NCBI GenBank assembly: GCA_022836615.1
Contig: MU405300.1
Coordinates: 1-64,000, forward strand
DNA length: 64,000 bases
Source: Annulohypoxylon bovei var. microspora
Taxonomy: Eukaryota; Ascomycota; Sordariomycetes; Xylariales; Hypoxylaceae
Direction of reading: 5' to 3'
In this document: positions 35,151 through 47,780 of the stretch, piece by piece
Layout of the letters: every line of letters starts with the position of its first letter
How positions within the stretch are numbered: position 1 is the first letter of the stretch
Translations under genes and position numbers: made by a program
The notes under the pieces: model-generated
Seen by the model: only the letters and a program-made list of their open reading frames with translations
What the model was told of the DNA's origin: nothing
Databases searched by the model: none

Positions 35151-38141
35151 TCACATCAACTCCATCTTCGCGCCCCTCTTCCCCGTGCTCTCGTCCTTCA
35201 CGTCGCGAATCCTCACCGTGACCTTCTGGAACAGCTCGACGCTAACCTCCCTGCTCCCGCTGGTCCGGAGCGTGTAGCCCTCGGCGTCGAACGTGCTCTC
35301 GGGCTCTGGGTCGGCGAGGTCCCTCAGGCGGATGAGGCCCTCGATGCCGAAGCGCGGGACGAGGACGACGAAGCCGTTGCTGAAGATCTTCATGACGAAG
35401 CCCTCCTCCTCGGCGACCCTGCCCTTGAGGCTCTGGCCCACGTAGTATGCGACGCTGGCGCGGCCCGCGAGCTGGGCGTTGCGGTGGCGCACGTTGATGT
35501 TCTTGCACACGGCCTCGAGGCGGCCGCGGCTGCGCGTCGACGGGTGCATGGGCTCGTAGTCGATGGCGGCCGCGAGCTGGCGGTGGGCCACGAGGTCGGC
35601 GTACCGCCGGATCGGGCTCGTGAAGTGCGTGTAGATCTCGCTGGCCAAGCCGTAGTGCCTGAACTCGGGGTACGCCTGGGTGCCGGCGCAGAAGTACTCG
35701 GCGCTCATCATGCAGCGCGTGGCCATGACGCGCACCAGCGTGTTGAAGAACGGGTTCTGCGCGTCCACGCACAGGTCCAACGAGTCCGCGAGCGCCTTCG
35801 ACGAGTCGAAGCGTAGCTCGAGGCCGCGCTTGACCTTGAGCTGGTTGGCGAGCTCGTCGAAGTTGGTCTTGGGCGGCGCGCCGTGGCGTCGGAGGATGGC
35901 GGTTTGGGGGAAGGATTCGTAGATCTTGCCCGCGACGCTGATGTTGGCGAGCAACATGAATTCTTCTACGAGGGAGTTGGTGTCTAGTAGCGCCTTAGTC
36001 TTGACGTCGATTGGATCCGAAGTCTCAGATTCCATCTCAACTTTGACTTCGGGCGAAGAGAGACTGAGAGCTCCGGCATCCATTCGCTTTTGCTTCAGTT
36101 TCTTCGAGAGCATTAATAGAGTCCTCATGCCTTGAGTCAAATCATCTTCCTGGGAGGCATCGTCGATACGTAATTGTGCCTGTTCGTAGCTAAATGCTTC
36201 ACGGGACTTGATGACTGATTTGGTAAACCTCACGTTGACGATATCGGCCGATTCGTTGACCTCCCAGATAACCGAGAACGCATAGCGCTCTACATACGGT
36301 TTTAGGGAGCACAGATCGGTTCCAAGTAACATCGGAAGCATGTCGATACGTTTATCCACCAAATAGACAGTTGTTCCTCGGATACTTGCTTCGTTATCCA
36401 TGGCATTGCTTGGTTTCACGAAATGTGAAACATCAGCGATATGAACACCGACCTCGAAATTTCCATTCGGCAGTGGTCGTGCATGTAGTGCATCATCGAT
36501 ATCTTGGCAGCCGGGAGGATCGATGCTGCAGATTAGAAGACCACGCAGATCTTCTCTATCTTTCCAGCCAGGATCATCCGTGCTCGTAGGTACTCTCCAG
36601 TCATGGCCTTCTATCGGCAGACAATCTAATACCGTCTTCGGGAAAGGTCGGTACTGGACATCATATTCGAGCAATAGTGCTTCGGTCTCGGCGGCCTTGC
36701 TTTCGAGCTCACCTAGAGATCTGACGAAGTGACCGACAGGATGTCGAGATTCGCGATCCCAAGCGTCGATTGTGACAAGTATTCGCTTTCCTACTAGCTC
36801 ACCAGCCTGTCTTGTACGTATGCGAATCTTTGGTACCTTCTTATCCATCGGAATGAGGAAGACAGTTTCTTGCTTCCTACCTTGTTTCCCGGATTCACTA
36901 GCGGATGACGGATCGACATGACCGACATATTGACGCCAATTTCGTTTGATAACACCGACTACCTTTGCGGTAGGTTGTGGTCGGCCCTCGGTGCTTAGAC
37001 CTTGGGTCTTCTTTACTTGCTCCTGCAGAGCTCGTCTCTCCTGTTCGGTAACGAGATCGCCACCCTCTTCGTTATCGGCATTTTCGTTTTTCGTAACAGT
37101 TTCTTCCTCGATAATCTTCGTCGAGGGTTCCTTCCATTGGTCCTGAGGGAGTACCTCAACGACCACGACATCTCCGTCTACTGCACGGTTGATGTTTTCT
37201 CGTCCAAGAACGAGAAGGGCTTTCGGGAATGTGGGGACCTTGATGGAAGCTTCAAGGTAATTGTACGGTGATACGTTAAAGATACCCTGGTGTAGTATAC
37301 CGCTCTTGACACCCGTCATCATCTTAGATAGAGTATAATGTTCAGGGTATAAGAATTCGGATGTGTTCTTGTCTCTAGAGATTCCTCGTTCCTTAGACTC
37401 TGGAATCATGTCGAGCAGTCGATCCGAATCCTCGAGCCCAGAAACGTAGTCACGTAATGTCATAGCGGGAACATTCTCACTCTTCGCCTTCTGGATATTT
37501 AGTCTATCATCCGTAAGCATGACAGTAACCGGCAGCCGTTTGCCCTTCAAGTGTTCATTGTACCACTTGACGGCTTGTCGGACTGCCCTATCATTTCTGT
37601 CGTTGATAGTCTCACCCTCCTTTCGAGTGACATAGGTCTCGAGTCGAAACTCGTTGAAAAAGACATAGAAGCGTTTGTCTTGGCTCTTGGTCAGGCCAAT
37701 TAGGCGATTATATAGCGGCAAAGACCTGTTGCGCAACTCTTCCAAGACGGTCTGTAAAATGACAACATCGTAGAATGCTGAACTCTGTTCAAACAGGTCC
37801 ATAGCATTAAGTAGAGCATTTGTATCTGGGACAAGGTAATGTCCCTGTGGATAAGCCTTGGTGCCTGCAGGTTTGTCCGAAAGGACGAAGGGGAGCACTG
37901 GAGTGAAAGTTAGCCAGGGTAGCTATAGATGGGATAGAAACTCACGTTCGCCCTTGAAACTCCTCGGAGCAGTTTCCATACATCTCGAACATAGCTTAGA
38001 GGAGCAGGGAATATCTTGTCGAAGATAGACCTCTCGTACAATCTTCTGGACCTTGCCGCTCTTGGTAGATCTCACGTAAATCTTGCTGGATAGGTTTGGA
38101 GAATTCGGATCGCCACCTTGAGGCCTCTTAAGACTCGTCAT
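35151..38141 (-). CDS. DIS3: Exosome exoribonuclease/endonuclease Dis3 (Rrp44)
   Basis: Two exons, complement(35151..37897, 37946..38141), give 980 residues, the full length expected. The 48-nt intron lies at the end of the CR3 region. The CR3 cysteines CSSKLCSRC sit at about residues 46-56. The PIN endonuclease domain follows with its acidic residues in VPDTN, LEELRN, DRNDRA and TDDRLN. Two cold-shock-like domains come next, then the RNB exonuclease domain with the catalytic aspartates in DPPGCQDIDDAL (about 520-533) and the later FTSPIRRYADL motif, and a C-terminal S1 domain. Dis3 is the catalytic subunit of the RNA exosome and degrades RNA 3'-to-5' in nucleus and cytoplasm. From about 35960 to the stop the codons abruptly become nearly all G/C-ending, with no intron at the boundary. 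Confidence 0.97.
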
Positions 38142-41100
38142 GTTGATATTTACTTTCTCTTATTTTTGTTGTCTTCATACGGCGTTGAATCCTTCAAGAG
38201 TAGATGGCGACGTGAAGTTTCATGATACAAATGTGATGAATTATGTAATGGGCGTGAAGTCTGGAGGCGCTGGAAGCATCTTATCGATAGAAAATCATGT
38301 TATCGATTACATAGGTACCTAGCCACTATTGTTCACCGGCAGCCGCAGCCAGCCGTCACCGGGCCGTAGTATACCCATACTTTCACTACTAGGTATAAGA
38401 TCGTGAACATTCTTATTTATCCATTCTTATTCATTCATTGGCTTTCGATTTTATACTTTCCTATTGAAATTCGCAACATACATTCACAGACTCATCTCAT
38501 TACGATTCAACTAGACTCACAGATGTAGAACGTATGGATGTTGTTATTCACACAATGACTTATTACACTTATTTACACACACCTAAGACATCCTTTCGAA
38601 CATGATTCTTCATCCAACCAACCGAGGAACATAATCCCCCAAAAAGAACAATTCGCCATTCTTTAAATACCACCTCAAACTCTCAAACACTACCGAAGAC
38701 AGTGAAACGTGCAGGAGATATGTAAACAATTACTACACCAGGCCCCCCCACCCACTCAGCCCGTCGGCTCTTTCGTCGAGACGTCGAGATACACCACCAA
38801 GACGAGCAAGCAGCGCTTTGCCGCCCGTAGAATTTCGCACACTACCTTACCTTCGCCCGGCCGCGATGCGACGCCGTCGCGGATCTATATTAAATCTGAC
38901 TCATATGATCGACCCCAATTCAGCCGGCATATTTATCCCGCGCCCGCCCTCTGAGCCCTCCCATTGGCCCACCCTCCCTCCCTCCCCCCCAGAGTCGCGA
39001 ACCATCTGGAGGTTTTCTGGGGATCGACGAACGTTATGTATGTATGCCCGCTGCACGCACGGCCAGCGTCGCCTCTCGTTGATCTTAAAAATAGGTCTGT
39101 ATGTATGTATGTGTGGATGTACGGTATGTATGGTACGGTGGTATGCCAAATCTGGGGCTCTGTGCACGTACGAACGTTTCTGGAAAATTAAAAAGAAGCA
39201 GCAGGAGAAACAAAAAACTAAAAAAAAAATAAACTAAGTCGCCTGCGGGACGCGCAGGATGGGGCGCATCGAAGACCCCGCTGCTGGGATCGGCGATGGC
39301 TCGTGAAAACGGGCTCCCTACATGTGCACTGTTCGCGGGCTCGGCGGCGACGACAGCGGTGCGATAGGAGGTCCTTTGGGATGGATGTAGACTCTACGTA
39401 CGTACCTATCTTTCCCTCTGATGATATCTGAAGGCATCGAGGCATGTGACAGGCGGTGTTTGCATTGTTTGTGGCGAGTGTGCATGAGATACCATACCTA
39501 CGTCTGTCTACCTGCCTACCTACCTGCCTACCTAGAGCTGCCTAGTCAGCTAGCCTCCACTGCACACATAAGCCCATCCGCGCTTTACGCGTCTCGTCTC
39601 GTCATCACCCATTATCACGGCCGTGATGTGCGGGTGGCGATGACGGCGCAGACACGTCGAGGGGCCAGCGACTCGTTGCCCCATGAAGACGGCACTGCTG
39701 CTCTGAGACAGGAGGACAGAAAGCAAACCAAGGCGCGACCGCAGACTGTGGTGCTACTTCTAGGCACCTGGGTCGATCCGCGGTAGTTGGGAAATGGTCG
39801 AGCTTGCATTCGGGCGATATGACACGCCGGTATTCTGGCCTAGTAGATAGGAGCTGCGCTATTGTTCTACCCGCGGGCCTACCCGGACTGGAGACTTACT
39901 CACTAGGTAGGTAGAGAGACTGGAGTAGACATTTCCTCGCAGCAGGCATCGACGGTTGTTTGTTAGGTCTATCTCCATATGGGTCTGGAGACTGCAGTAG
40001 ACGCCTTAACTAGCTGCCTATTCTTGGGCATGTAGGTAGCGATACCGGAAGGGTGACGAGGAGGGGCCTTGGAGCAGTTATGGGACCGTATGGTACTGTC
40101 TTCGGTAGGTCGTCGAACCGACTCTGACTCAACTTGACTTGTCTGAAGCGACCAAGCGACCAGGCGACTCCAAACCTGGGTAGAGGAAGACGTCACTTCC
40201 GAATGTCTCTTAGATGGTTACCTCGAAATACCGGGTTGGGAACCATTCGGCAGAGATGAATGATAGGAAGAGTCGATTTAAACATGAAACATTGCCATCA
40301 GCCACCGTTCCAGAACAAGAGCACACGAGAGTGAGAAACAAGGACGGCTCTGTAGTAAGTTCTGCGACCCAGCCTCTAGGAACTCTGCCCGAATGCTGTG
40401 GCACCCCTGAGGTGTTGCCATATCGGATGACCGCTTGGTTTCACCGATTGACGACAATCCTCGGACTCTACGATGATTCGGCCGGCCGGTGAGCGTAGAT
40501 GAGATTGGGTTTGAGATCAGATCGAGTTTCGTCGTCCCATCTTCTGCATCGAAAAGAACTGCTACGTAATAATAGCACGATATAATTCTCGTACGTATAG
40601 GTCTCGTGGCTTAGGGTATGTATACTAGTAAGGCAGGCCTATTTTCGAGGCCCTGAACTTGCAGATGGGCTAGCGCCAAGCCGTTCCTTTGCCGGAAAAT
40701 CAGGCCCCTCGCCGGCCGCGCTGCCATAAATGCCCTCTCTTATACACCAGGAATCTTGCGTCATTAAGGAACGGCTGCATTACCGGGCCGCAGCCGTGCT
40801 CATAGAAACAGGGCATAGACGATATGATAATTTAAAATGAAGCAGAATGGCTCGCTATGTTTGAGATGAGTCCCTACCTATAGACAGCCGGGTTATCGTC
40901 GCCGGTATGTACGATAATTTAGTCGATTAGGACTAAGGAGCGCAGATGTGGGTTCGCTGCCCTGCAAGAGCGGGTAAACAGGGGTCTGGGGATCTCCCGC
41001 TCTGCTGCTGTGCCATGCAGCAAGCAGCGGACGAGCAGGTCATGGCAATGTCTGAGCGCCCTCAGTGGGCCGGGGGGGGGAGGGCCTGATAGAACCAGAT

Positions 41101-43300
41101 CGTGGAGTGCACTCCCTAGAGAGAATCTGCCGAGGGAGGGCAAGCATGGCAGGCATGGGGGGTAGTGGCATTGCCGCCTACCTATCTTCGCTGGGGCGGG
41201 ATTAGGGAAAATCATGGCTGTGCTCTCCAGGTAGATCAGACGTCAGAGGAGGCTTACGCTTGCGTCTCGTCTGAGGAACTTTGGCTCGGTTGGCTCGGAC
41301 GCTTAGGGGGGAAAAGGCGTGCGAGTGTGGGGTCGGCGCAAGCCACATACTATAGTGGTTAGGTCTAACACGAGGGAGATAAGGATTAGTCTCTAGCTAC
41401 ATAGTATGTACGTGGGTTCAGTCAGGGTGTGCGACGCGAGGAGACGCGACGGCATGCCGAATGTATTCCTGAAATATCTTGTCAGCCTGTATGTGCGAAC
41501 GTGCTTGGCGAGAGAAAGGGAGAAAAGGTGTGGCAGATAGGATGGTGGCGCTACGCTAGGAGCTAACCAAGCAAGTCCTAGCAGGAAAAGGACTGGGGGG
41601 CCAAGATGGGATCCATGGGATCCATGGATGGGATCGTGGGCGTGGGCATGGACCGTGGGCGGCTTGGGCGGTTGCATTTAAGGTAGAGTGGGGATAGACA
41701 GGCGCCAAGATGGATCATGATTTGCAGATGGTCTGTGGGTAGGCTTAGAACTTCAAGTGTCAGCTGGTTGGTTGACGAGACCTCATCTCATAGCTCCGAC
41801 CAATGATGGCGAAAAGTTCCGGCTCCAAAGAGCAAAGAGTCCTCCAAGGTACGACCGAGGGAGCCCGTTCTACTCAGCATCGACACAACCCCTAACCAGG
41901 TAGTCTAATGCTCCTCCTTGTGCGCCCCTCCTCTATACTCTTACTCACTTTTCTTCTAATCTGATTCTGCTTCACACCATCTTTTCCCCCTAGTATACCG
42001 GTTTCCCCAGACCTTCTGGGTCCTGTATAGCGGGACTATTTGCCCATATTTCCATATATCAGGGATAGTCCCCACTGATCACATGAGGGCTGATAGAATC
42101 TAGAGATTCTAGTCTTCTTCTTCCCTATCTATATTTGGGTACCTGCTATACCTGCTATCGATCTACAAGGTCTAGCTCCCGTCTACCATCTTCCTTCGAT
42201 AGCAAATAGGTATAGCACCTGGGCAAAATTCGTAGACGGAATCCCTCCGTCAGGTGAGGGGTAATTCCCAGTCGACGTCTCTCTCGACGGAACATATGTT
42301 CCCGGGCGCCCTTTGACTAACTAGTGCCGGGGATAAGAGGGTTATAAGCTGGGCTCCTGTTACGCTATACGTATTAGGTATGTATTGTACGCTACTCGTT
42401 CGAGGGCCGAGTTCTCTATAACCCATGACTTCGGAGAGAAAAGAGAATAGTCATTTTGGAAGCAATTCCTCTGTCAACGGATTCGCATCCGTCAGATTCC
42501 GCATGACGGTAATTTCGACCGTGGACTTAGATATCAGGCCATCTTACGACGTTCCCCGGTTTGTAATTGTCGTTCCGTCAGTTCCGTTTCCTCACGATCG
42601 TTGCGCCGCTGAGACCTTTACGTCCAAGCCTCTTTTGTTATAGTCCTCATTTGTCTTTACCGTGGCCTAATTCTTCAGCTGTGGCGCACGTCCGCATATA
42701 CTGCTATATACGAGATGCAAGGATCATCTTGGAGCAGGCCAATCATGACATGTTTCGACATGTGTCGGCCATGGTGGAAGCCGGTCAGCGTCTGGAGACC
42801 GGCTCGGATGGTTATTGGTCACGATGCTCAATGACGCTCTCCGGTTCCATCTCACAGCTTTGGATGGGTCCTCCGGCATATCGTGAAACATTGACATGTT
42901 GATTTGTTTCTTTAACAAAACTCCTGATGGCCGCTACTCTGGTGCCATGTGAGCTTGTGTGATATTTGTGAGCTCATACCTAGTAGTCTCCTGGGTCGTC
43001 GCAACTCCCCACACGCCAGGATGATCGAGGTGCATCGGCAATCGCTTAAGCATCTGTCATTACCCATGGCTAGATCCGTGGTGATCGCTGGTCCGTTTTT
43101 CGTTGGTCCTTGTCGCAAACAAAAAGACGATCGACCTTCTAGTAGTGGGAATTTCGATAGAAGCGTACCCGTGACAGGATGGGGGTAGAGGAGTAGGAGG
43201 CTGGCAGGCTGGTATCCGGCGCGAAGTGGAGCTCCTGCAGGTCGACGAATAGGTGAAGCTAGACCTTGGCTGCAGCATCGTGCAGGAAAGAAAATAGACG
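38142..43300. other. Intergenic, no gene recognised, part 1
   Basis: The DIS3 promoter side and long spacer. Microsatellites include TATG units at about 39095-39130 and CTACCTGCC-type runs at 39505-39540. A GGATCCATGG direct duplication lies at about 41608-41626 and a G-tract at about 41072-41080. Open frames up to about 140 codons have no domain and mixed composition. Confidence 0.5.
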
Positions 43301-46300
43301 GCGTAAGGCGCTCGTCCTACCTAACCGTTTTAGTCGGTATGACTTCTTAGGTCTTTGATAGGTAACATATCACAAACCTTGTGTTCGTGAAATTATCCGT
43401 ATGATGGCACGGATCCCCCTTTACACGAGATCTTGTTCTCATGCAAAGAGGAACCATAGATACTCGAGCATAATAGGGACCCTCAGTGTAATCAAAATCT
43501 GCAGTTACAGATATAGGATAGGTACATACATGAGTTGGGCACTAGCCCTATGAATTATCCAAGTACCTTACCTTATAGCAACCCGAGTATAAGATACACA
43601 CATCTATGGTAACTATACTAAACTTGCATGATATTCCCGGTCCTTTGATGGGTCTTACGCGATAATAGAAATAATGACGCTTAGACGACTACTAGATCAA
43701 AAATCTAAGCGACCAAGCTAACGAGACCGGTAATAAGTGAGACTAGTCGACGACCGGACGGGAGGGAGAGCTTAAGATCTAGAGTATGTGATAGCTTGCG
43801 CCCCATTAAAAGAGAGTCTAGACAATAGGAGAAGTGGCGTTTACAGCGCGAATCGCATCATATCAATGTGAACCATGAAGCCTGGTATCGTGATGTTGGT
43901 GCGAGAGAGGCTGCCTCTGATCGTACTAGGTAGGTATTATTAACTACTACGTGACATCTGAATAGGCGTCTTATGTTATCGTACTCCTCGAGCTAAAGTG
44001 AGACACGATAACAGTCTCGTATGGTTTCCCGGTCTGCTTTATAGAAGATATCAAATACAGTAGGCATACATACCAATAGTCAAGTCTCCACCAGATCAAT
44101 AATTACGGCTTCGCCGTCTAGCTGTCATCTGTCGTAGTACGCCCGAGAATAATATTGAAAGCTTGTCAAGTTTCGTTGCGGTCACCGAGGTGTGGCGTTC
44201 TTCAAGCCAATTACAATTCTGCTGCGACGGCTCCGGAGTGTGTCGGGATGGTGATTGGACTGGCAGAGCCAGACCGGGTTGAATGGGGCCAAGCTAGTTA
44301 CGTGCTTTGTGTCGAAATCGGACTACATGTCTTCGCTTCTCGATGACTAGGACCGTTCCACCGCGTAGGTATCGATTGCTATCTAGCAGTCTAGCAGTCT
44401 AGTCGACTACCTCTAGACGCATTCCTCTCGATCCTATGCAGTGAAGTCATACCGTATCTCGATTCGGTCATGTGAGGTGGTCTAGGTAAGGGTCCCTAAA
44501 GCGGGGCACCGATTTTTGCGATTCTCGGATGAGGTGGGACTTTGATATGAGTCAACTTTCGCCCTAGAACCCTAGAACCCTAGAACATCTTAAAGAAACG
44601 CGGGTCTGGCATGTGCTGTGAGCAACAGAAGTAGAGTTCTGCCGCGCGGAAGGGATTTATGAACAAGTGCTGACGAAATATTACGTGGTTCGACGGACCG
44701 TGAAGGAAGCTAGCCGAGAATAACAGCCACCTAACTGTGTCTCGACGCTTAAGGTATTCCATGCCGCCATATTACGTCTGGTTTAGAGTGGGAGGATGGC
44801 CTAGATACCTGAAAGAGGTAGCAATGATTCAGTTAGACCCGCGTTCTTGTTTCTATCCACACATCCCCTATCTACTCGCAGCAGCCTTGCATCTTGGCAG
44901 CTGGCAACTTGAGAGATTTTGTTTATTACCTAGTTTATTATTAGATCTTGCTGAAAAAATGTCCTGTTCGATCAGACGGCATATGCTAATGTGAAGTATT
45001 CTCCTGTTAGCTTGCATGATCACCCAATTAAACAGCACTTTACCAGCTGTCCTCGTCGACGGTGATAGAGGACATGATTTGACGCTCTTTCGAGCACGAC
45101 ATGTATGTTGAGATGCGCTGCTTCGCTGACATTTCCAGCTTGCCAGGATGCCGTAAGCCGAGCTTACACAGTTGGGAAGTTCTACATTAGCTAGGCCGAC
45201 GGGCCAATGTTGGTGGCTCAAAACCCTTTATGCATGAGGCCCATGCAGGTAAGAATTGGGAAGCGGAACGAAGGAAGCTCGGGGATAATAACCAAAAGCT
45301 AAAGCAAATGTAGCAGCTTGACGCGCACGCAGGCTTACATGATGATGATTTTCGCGTTTTGGCGGCACGCTCATCTTGTTCGTTTTATTATCAGGATGAC
45401 TGTTGGGGTTGGAATACCCAGGTGCTGGAGACGGCGGAGAAGATACCTCTTTAGCTATGGTTGCCCTTTCGGATAGTCTCACCATCTATGTAAGTATGTA
45501 GCTGCCGATTTATTAGTTATGCCATGCGCATGCAACATCTAAAGAGGTACCTATACACGGTAAGTAACTTCATTCGCAAGCAATCGGTTTTATCGTCTCC
45601 ATTGCTCTATTTCACCAACTAATAACATAAAACCTACCGCTTAGCTATATTTTTCATGGTTTTAATACTCAGTCGTGTTCGTCCGCATCTTTGAAGATTT
45701 GCCCTTTTCTTTTTTTAGATTGGCAGTTATTAATCTCCACTAAACCGCAATGATTAACAACTAGGTCTGAGACTGGTAGACTGGTGAGTGGTGAGTGAGA
45801 CTCTGCATTGCTATCGTGTGCACTCGAAACCTATTCGAGGTCGATCAGGATGTGCCCATGATTGTCCGGACCGCTGCTCCACAATGTCCAGCAAAGAGTT
45901 CCGTAAGAGGTAATTTCGTGGGTGTTTATAAAGATGATATCTCAATCTTGAGAAAATGTAAAATGTAAAATGTAAAATTGAAGAAGCGCCGAGAAAATAT
46001 CGGGAACTGCGGCTCACCATTTTTACTCACAAGCGCGAACCTTGTCGACAATTGATTTTAGAGCAAGATACATGTGGTTTAGAGCTAGTAGAGTTAGTAC
46101 ATAGAGTTAAATTATCATTATTTTATTCTTCTCTTCAATTCTATTTTCCTGGGTAGGTATTCATGGTTCACGACCGTTTCCACCTTCCACAACGATCAAT
46201 TAATTGGGAGAGGCTCCCGGCCTTTGAAACATTCGGCCGGGTCAAATCTTCCCGCAACTCCACCGACGCACCGATGGAACTAAGCTAGAAGCTACTGTAC

Positions 46301-47780
46301 CTAATTATGTACTAATTTCTATGTAACGTTAGTAGGGTAATGAAAGACTTTCAACTGGGATAAAAAGTTCCTCGAACACAACTTGCCTACATATACCTAC
46401 ATAGTACAGTAGCTCAAGGTATGTAGCCATGTCCGATCCATACTAAGATGTCTGTGCTCTAGTAATAAAATGCGTGATCTGTTGTTGTATTATGCCGAAT
46501 CTTATACCGCATCGTACGTATCGAACAAATCCGCATTTAGCCCAGAGCAGCGAACCGTCCTTAATATCTACATATGTAGCGGGCACGGCTTATGATCTTG
46601 TAATAAGGCTATCTATGTGCGACAACTTACAAGTATTACCTAGGTAGGAACAAGAAACAAAAGGTACACGTACACGTTTTATTAATACGTCTATTATTAT
46701 TATTATGTATTATTATAATGTTATTATTGACAACTTGTTTAAAGTTACTTGCTTACTTATATCCTGCCTTTTAACTTCCACCTCCCACCCGACGAATTGG
46801 GCAAACTGTAACATCGTGGCTACATATTGGGGGTCCGGCCAGCAGCTAGCTACAGCTTTGAAATGTTTCCAAGTATGTACGCCGATTTTAGTTATCGGTA
46901 TGCATTTTCACTTTTCAGCTGTCGTTTTCCTTGCCTAGACGGGATACCGGTGGAAACATCAAGCACATCAACCTTGTCGGCGACTGACCCTCAAACTCCC
47001 TGGGGCTACATATGAGGGAGTAAATGTGATATTATGTATACAAATACCCTAGTATTACCTATCACCAAGACAATTCCAGATAAAATCAACAGTGCACTAC
47101 TGCGGAGCTTATCCAGCTTGGGTAACTTTACCCACGCTTTTGTGCTACCATCTCAGCACATCATGCTTCTATGTAAGTATGTAGGATGTAGGTATGTATC
47201 GTTCAATACTCCTACTTGCTACTGAACGTAGTATTAGCAAAGGTAGCATGAGATGTAGCATGTAACTACTGATGTACTTCGATGTTCCAAGTTTGGCCAG
47301 GTATGAATCATCCGCAGCGCCTAGTCAGAATATTCCTGATTTAACTGTTTAATTCAAAGTCCAAAGTCCAAAGTCCGAACCACATCATCGTTTGAAAGCT
47401 TTCCTTGGACCAGTCTGCAAGTTAGGATAGGATCCAACGACCTCGGGTAGAATTCCACAGTGCCAGTTATGTTTCGATCGATATAAATGAATGTCTCTTC
47501 TTTAACAACCTGAGAACCTAACAATTAAGTTATGTACGGAGCTACCAAACATACCTACATATGTAAGGCTGAGCATGACTCCGGCTGGCTGCCAATACGA
47601 ACTTACGAATTACGGGCTGACTGGTCAAGCTCGTGATTGATAATAAGGGTAAGGGATAAAATGTCGAGCCTCATCGGATTACATAGGTAGTAAATAAGAA
47701 AATTTAATAAGATATCATATTCCTTTATCCCCGTTCGCGACAATTATTGCCACACTCGAAGATCTAGAGGCTTTTAGCGA
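43301..47780. other. Intergenic, no gene recognised, part 2
   Basis: AT-richer spacer with several small tandem duplications: CCCTAGAA at 44562-44586, AAAATGT at 45952-45978 and AAAGTCC at 47355-47377. No gene, tRNA or mobile element was recognised. Confidence 0.5.

Noticed and set aside
35242..35816. Long frames of 176 and 110 codons overlapping the 3' part of DIS3.
   Set aside because: They are shadows kept open by G/C-ending codons; the DIS3 frame carries conserved RNB and S1 sequence.
44562..44586. CCCTAGAA tandem as a telomere-like repeat.
   Set aside because: The unit differs from the fungal telomere unit CCCTAA, only three copies exist, and flanks are ordinary spacer.
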